A stretch of DNA of 64,000 bases from Gammaproteobacteria bacterium (GTDB lineage Bacteria > Pseudomonadota > Gammaproteobacteria > SZUA-229), in NCBI GenBank assembly GCA_016744065.1, contig JADGFA010000001.1, forward strand, positions 1 to 64,000. Direction: 5' to 3'. Positions 61,580 to 64,000 of the stretch are shown in pieces (the stretch's first letter is position 1; every line of letters begins with the position of its first letter). Position numbers and translations under genes: made by a program. The notes beneath the pieces are model-generated. The model saw only the letters and a list, made by a program, of their open reading frames with translations. It had not been told where the DNA came from and ran no database searches.

Positions 61580-63160
61580 ATGACCTCACAAAATATTCAT
61601 ACAGATCGTATTTTAATTCTCGACTTTGGTTCCCAGTATACTCAGCTCATTGCGCGCAGAATTCGTGAAGCGGGTGTTTATTGTGAGTTATATGCATGGG
61701 ATGTTAGCGACGAAGATATTAAAGCATTCAAGCCTAAGGGAATTATTCTTTCCGGTGGCCCCGAATCTGTAACCGAAGGTGAAGCACCGCTTGCACCGGC
61801 TATTGTTTTTGAATTAGGTGTTCCGGTATTAGGCATCTGTTACGGCATGCAAACGATGACTGCGCAACTGGGTGGGTTGGTTGAAAATGCAGATCATCAT
61901 GAATATGGTTATGCAAAAGTTCGTGCCCGTGGCCACACTGCTTTATTAAAAAATATTGAAGATCATATTACCGAAGAAGGTTACGGTATTCTTGATGTAT
62001 GGATGAGTCATGGTGACCATGTGGTTAAAATGCCTGATGGTTTTAAATTAATGGCGTCAACTGATTCTGCACCAGTTGCGGGAATCGCTAATGAAGAAAA
62101 ACATTTTTATGGTGTGCAGTTTCATCCAGAAGTGACTCATACTAATCAGGGGCAAAGAATCATAGAGCGGTTTGCTCATGAAATTTGTGGCTGTGGCAGT
62201 TTGTGGACAGCGGATAATATCGTTGAAGATTCCATAAAAAATATCCATGAATTAGTAGGTAAGGATGAAGTTTTACTGGGTTTATCTGGTGGGGTGGATT
62301 CTTCTGTTGTTGCCGCGTTATTACACCGTGCAATTGGTGAACGTTTAACCTGTGTATTTGTTGATAACGGTTTATTGCGTCATCAGGAAGGCGACCAGGT
62401 AATGAAAATGTTCGCCGAACATATGGGTGTAAAAGTCATACGTGTAAATGCGGAAAATAGATTCCTGACTGCATTAAAAGGCAAAACAGACCCTGAAGAT
62501 AAACGTAAAATTATCGGTAACTTATTTGTTGATATTTTTGAAGAAGAATCTGCAAAATTAAAAAATGCTAAATGGCTGGCTCAGGGTACGATTTATCCTG
62601 ATGTGATTGAGTCTGCAGGATCAAAAACAGGCAAGGCGCATTTAATTAAATCACATCATAATGTAGGTGGTTTGCCGGATTACATGAAGTTAAAACTGTG
62701 CGAGCCGTTGCGCGAGTTATTTAAAGATGAAGTGCGTGAGCTGGGTGTTGAATTAGGTTTGCCATATGATATGGTTTATCGGCATCCGTTTCCTGGGCCG
62801 GGTTTAGGTGTACGCATTCTAGGCGAAGTTAAAAAAGAGTATGCAGATACGTTGCGTTTAGCGGACTATATTTTTATAGAAGAGCTTTATAAACACGATT
62901 TGTATCATGGTGTCTCTCAGGCGTTCAGTGTTTTCTTGCCAGTTAAGTCTGTGGGTGTAACGGGTGATGGGCGTCGTTATCAATGGGTCGTTGCATTGCG
63001 AGCCGTTGAAACTATTGATTTTATGACAGCACGCTGGGCGCATTTACCCTATGATTTTCTTGATCTTGTATGTCGTAGAATTGTAAATGAGGTGGATGGA
63101 ATCTCACGTGTGGTTTATGACATAACGGGTAAGCCGCCAGGCACTATCGAGTGGGAATAA
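61580..63160 (+). CDS. guaA: GMP synthase (glutamine-hydrolysing)
   Basis: Converts XMP to GMP using glutamine. The N-terminal amidotransferase has [15 protein letters not shown] with the nucleophilic Cys and [11 protein letters not shown] with the catalytic His. The ATP pyrophosphatase domain starts at [19 protein letters not shown] (P-loop), and the dimerisation domain ends with [10 protein letters not shown]. The 526-residue length is normal. It follows guaB as in most gammaproteobacteria. Confidence 0.98.
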   Translation: MTSQNIHTDRILILDFGSQYTQLIARRIREAGVYCELYAWDVSDEDIKAFKPKGIILSGGPESVTEGEAPLAPAIVFELGVPVLGICYGMQTMTAQLGGLVENADHHEYGYAKVRARGHTALLKNIEDHITEEGYGILDVWMSHGDHVVKMPDGFKLMASTDSAPVAGIANEEKHFYGVQFHPEVTHTNQGQRIIERFAHEICGCGSLWTADNIVEDSIKNIHELVGKDEVLLGLSGGVDSSVVAALLHRAIGERLTCVFVDNGLLRHQEGDQVMKMFAEHMGVKVIRVNAENRFLTALKGKTDPEDKRKIIGNLFVDIFEEESAKLKNAKWLAQGTIYPDVIESAGSKTGKAHLIKSHHNVGGLPDYMKLKLCEPLRELFKDEVRELGVELGLPYDMVYRHPFPGPGLGVRILGEVKKEYADTLRLADYIFIEELYKHDLYHGVSQAFSVFLPVKSVGVTGDGRRYQWVVALRAVETIDFMTARWAHLPYDFLDLVCRRIVNEVDGISRVVYDITGKPPGTIEWE

Positions 63161-63253
63161 AATTGCTTGTGTTGTTTTGAGTGCAATAGACGCGCTTGCT
63201 GCCATATTTTATATTGATTTCTGGCTGCACTGGAGAGGCCCTTAAGGTTCAGA

Positions 63254-63739
63254 ATGACAGATAAAAAGATGTATGACGATCATGATCACTGGATGCAACA
63301 TGCCATCCAGCTAGCCCAAAAAGCAGCCGATGAAGACGAAGTACCTGTCGGCGCAATCATTGTTAAAGGTAATCAGCTTATTGCTGAGGGTTGGAATCGC
63401 CCCATACAATCACATGATCCATCGGCTCATGCTGAGTTGATTGCTATTCGAAGTGCAGGCCAGGTTTTAAGTAATTACCGTTTAATTGATACAACGATGT
63501 ATGTCACATTAGAACCCTGTTCCATGTGTGTGGGGGCAATGATTCATGCTCGGGTAAAGCGCCTGGTGTTTGGTGCGAGTGACTTGAAAACCGGTGCTAC
63601 AGGCAGTGCAATTAATTTGATTCATGATTCTGCACATAACCATAAAATTGATGTGTTAGGTGGTGTTATGGCTGTTGAGTGCAGAGAAATCTTACAGGCA
63701 TTTTTTAAGTTAAAACGAGAATCAAATAAAAATAAATAA
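63254..63739 (+). CDS. tadA: tRNA-specific adenosine deaminase
   Basis: Deaminates A34 to inosine in the tRNA(Arg) anticodon. The zinc site is HAE at 59-61 with the catalytic Glu61, and PCSMC with Cys89 and Cys92. The 161-residue length fits. The long N-terminal helix MQHAIQLAQKAADEDEVPVGAI is standard. It is 93 bases downstream of guaA and keeps the common guaA-tadA order. The 261 bases after its stop show no gene. Confidence 0.97.
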   Translation: MTDKKMYDDHDHWMQHAIQLAQKAADEDEVPVGAIIVKGNQLIAEGWNRPIQSHDPSAHAELIAIRSAGQVLSNYRLIDTTMYVTLEPCSMCVGAMIHARVKRLVFGASDLKTGATGSAINLIHDSAHNHKIDVLGGVMAVECREILQAFFKLKRESNKNK

Positions 63740-64000
63740 TTGCTGGAGTGGCTAATTGTTGTAATTGATTGTCATGGTTGTCATCTATGGCTTTAGTGAA
63801 ATGTCTTAACAGTTTGCCATAAAAATATCAGTCTCGTTGATTAGATGATTTTAGAGCGTTCCTGAATCTAAAGATATGTTCAATATTAAGTGGTGACATC
63901 ATAAGCCTTGTTTTTGAAGATAGGCGCTTTTGGATTGTAATGGGATATTCATATTATAGTATGTTCAGAATGAATGAGTCAGATTAAGCTCAGTATTTCA

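Overview
The window looks like a chromosomal segment of a flagellated, AT-rich gammaproteobacterium. The evidence is the gene content and order: fliLMNOP, a dksA/gluQ pair, xseA facing guaB-guaA-tadA, dapC-dapD-yffB, and a trifunctional cysG. Two gene sets suggest a respiratory generalist with links to sulfur or nitrogen chemistry: a hydroxylamine-oxidoreductase-like octaheme cytochrome with a membrane-bound nonaheme/cytochrome b partner, and a small lipoprotein resembling SoxXA-binding proteins. I cannot name the genus. No tRNA, rRNA, CRISPR array, transposase or phage gene was recognised.

Layout. 0.3-2.4 kb: a response regulator with c-di-GMP domains. 2.5-6.1 kb (minus): an overlapping fliK / flhB-C-terminal-like / phospholipase-D-type cardiolipin synthase set, closely followed by an endonuclease-exonuclease-phosphatase gene. 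6.4-9.9 kb: fliLMNOP behind a good sigma-54 promoter; the run stops after fliP. 9.9-11.9 kb: glutaredoxin, cysG and a tiny membrane protein. 12.1-15.7 kb (minus): the multiheme pair. 16-19.2 kb: peroxiredoxin, hemerythrin, ndk and a PhzF-family gene. 19.3-24.5 kb (minus): a heavy-metal RND efflux set without a periplasmic adaptor gene. 24.8-25.4 kb: rubrerythrin. 25.5-32.2 kb: a signalling block (REC-PAS-GGDEF-EAL, HDOD-histidine kinase, a MinD/FlhG-like ATPase and a small paralogous protein).

32.2-36.2 kb (minus): a four-gene operon with an ABC ATPase, a FtsX/MacB-type permease, a LolA-like periplasmic protein and a predicted outer-membrane barrel, flanked on both sides by paralogues of one small cytosolic protein. 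37.2-39.8 kb (minus): yffB, dapD, dapC. 39.9-43.5 kb: VOC protein, YcgN-like protein, pepN. 43.6-45.4 kb: a third c-di-GMP response regulator. 45.5-49.6 kb (minus): five envelope proteins in a row, including a DUF4266/DUF3570 pair and an M15-peptidase-like protein. 49.7-53.4 kb: an adenylate-cyclase-type protein with an SH3-like tail, a small lipoprotein, and acs. 53.4-56.1 kb: a repeat-bearing intergenic region, a secreted protein with an internal duplication, a patatin-like protein and a TfoX-N protein. 56.2-63.7 kb: gluQ, dksA, xseA, a Sox-like lipoprotein, guaB, guaA, tadA.

How parts may work together. The multiheme pair can be read as a quinone-linked redox module on nitrogen compounds. 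The ABC operon and the 45.5-49.6 kb cluster are the best candidates for poorly described envelope systems. Three response regulators with GGDEF and EAL domains, an HDOD kinase and a class III cyclase make the segment rich in second-messenger signalling, next to the flagellar genes such systems often control.
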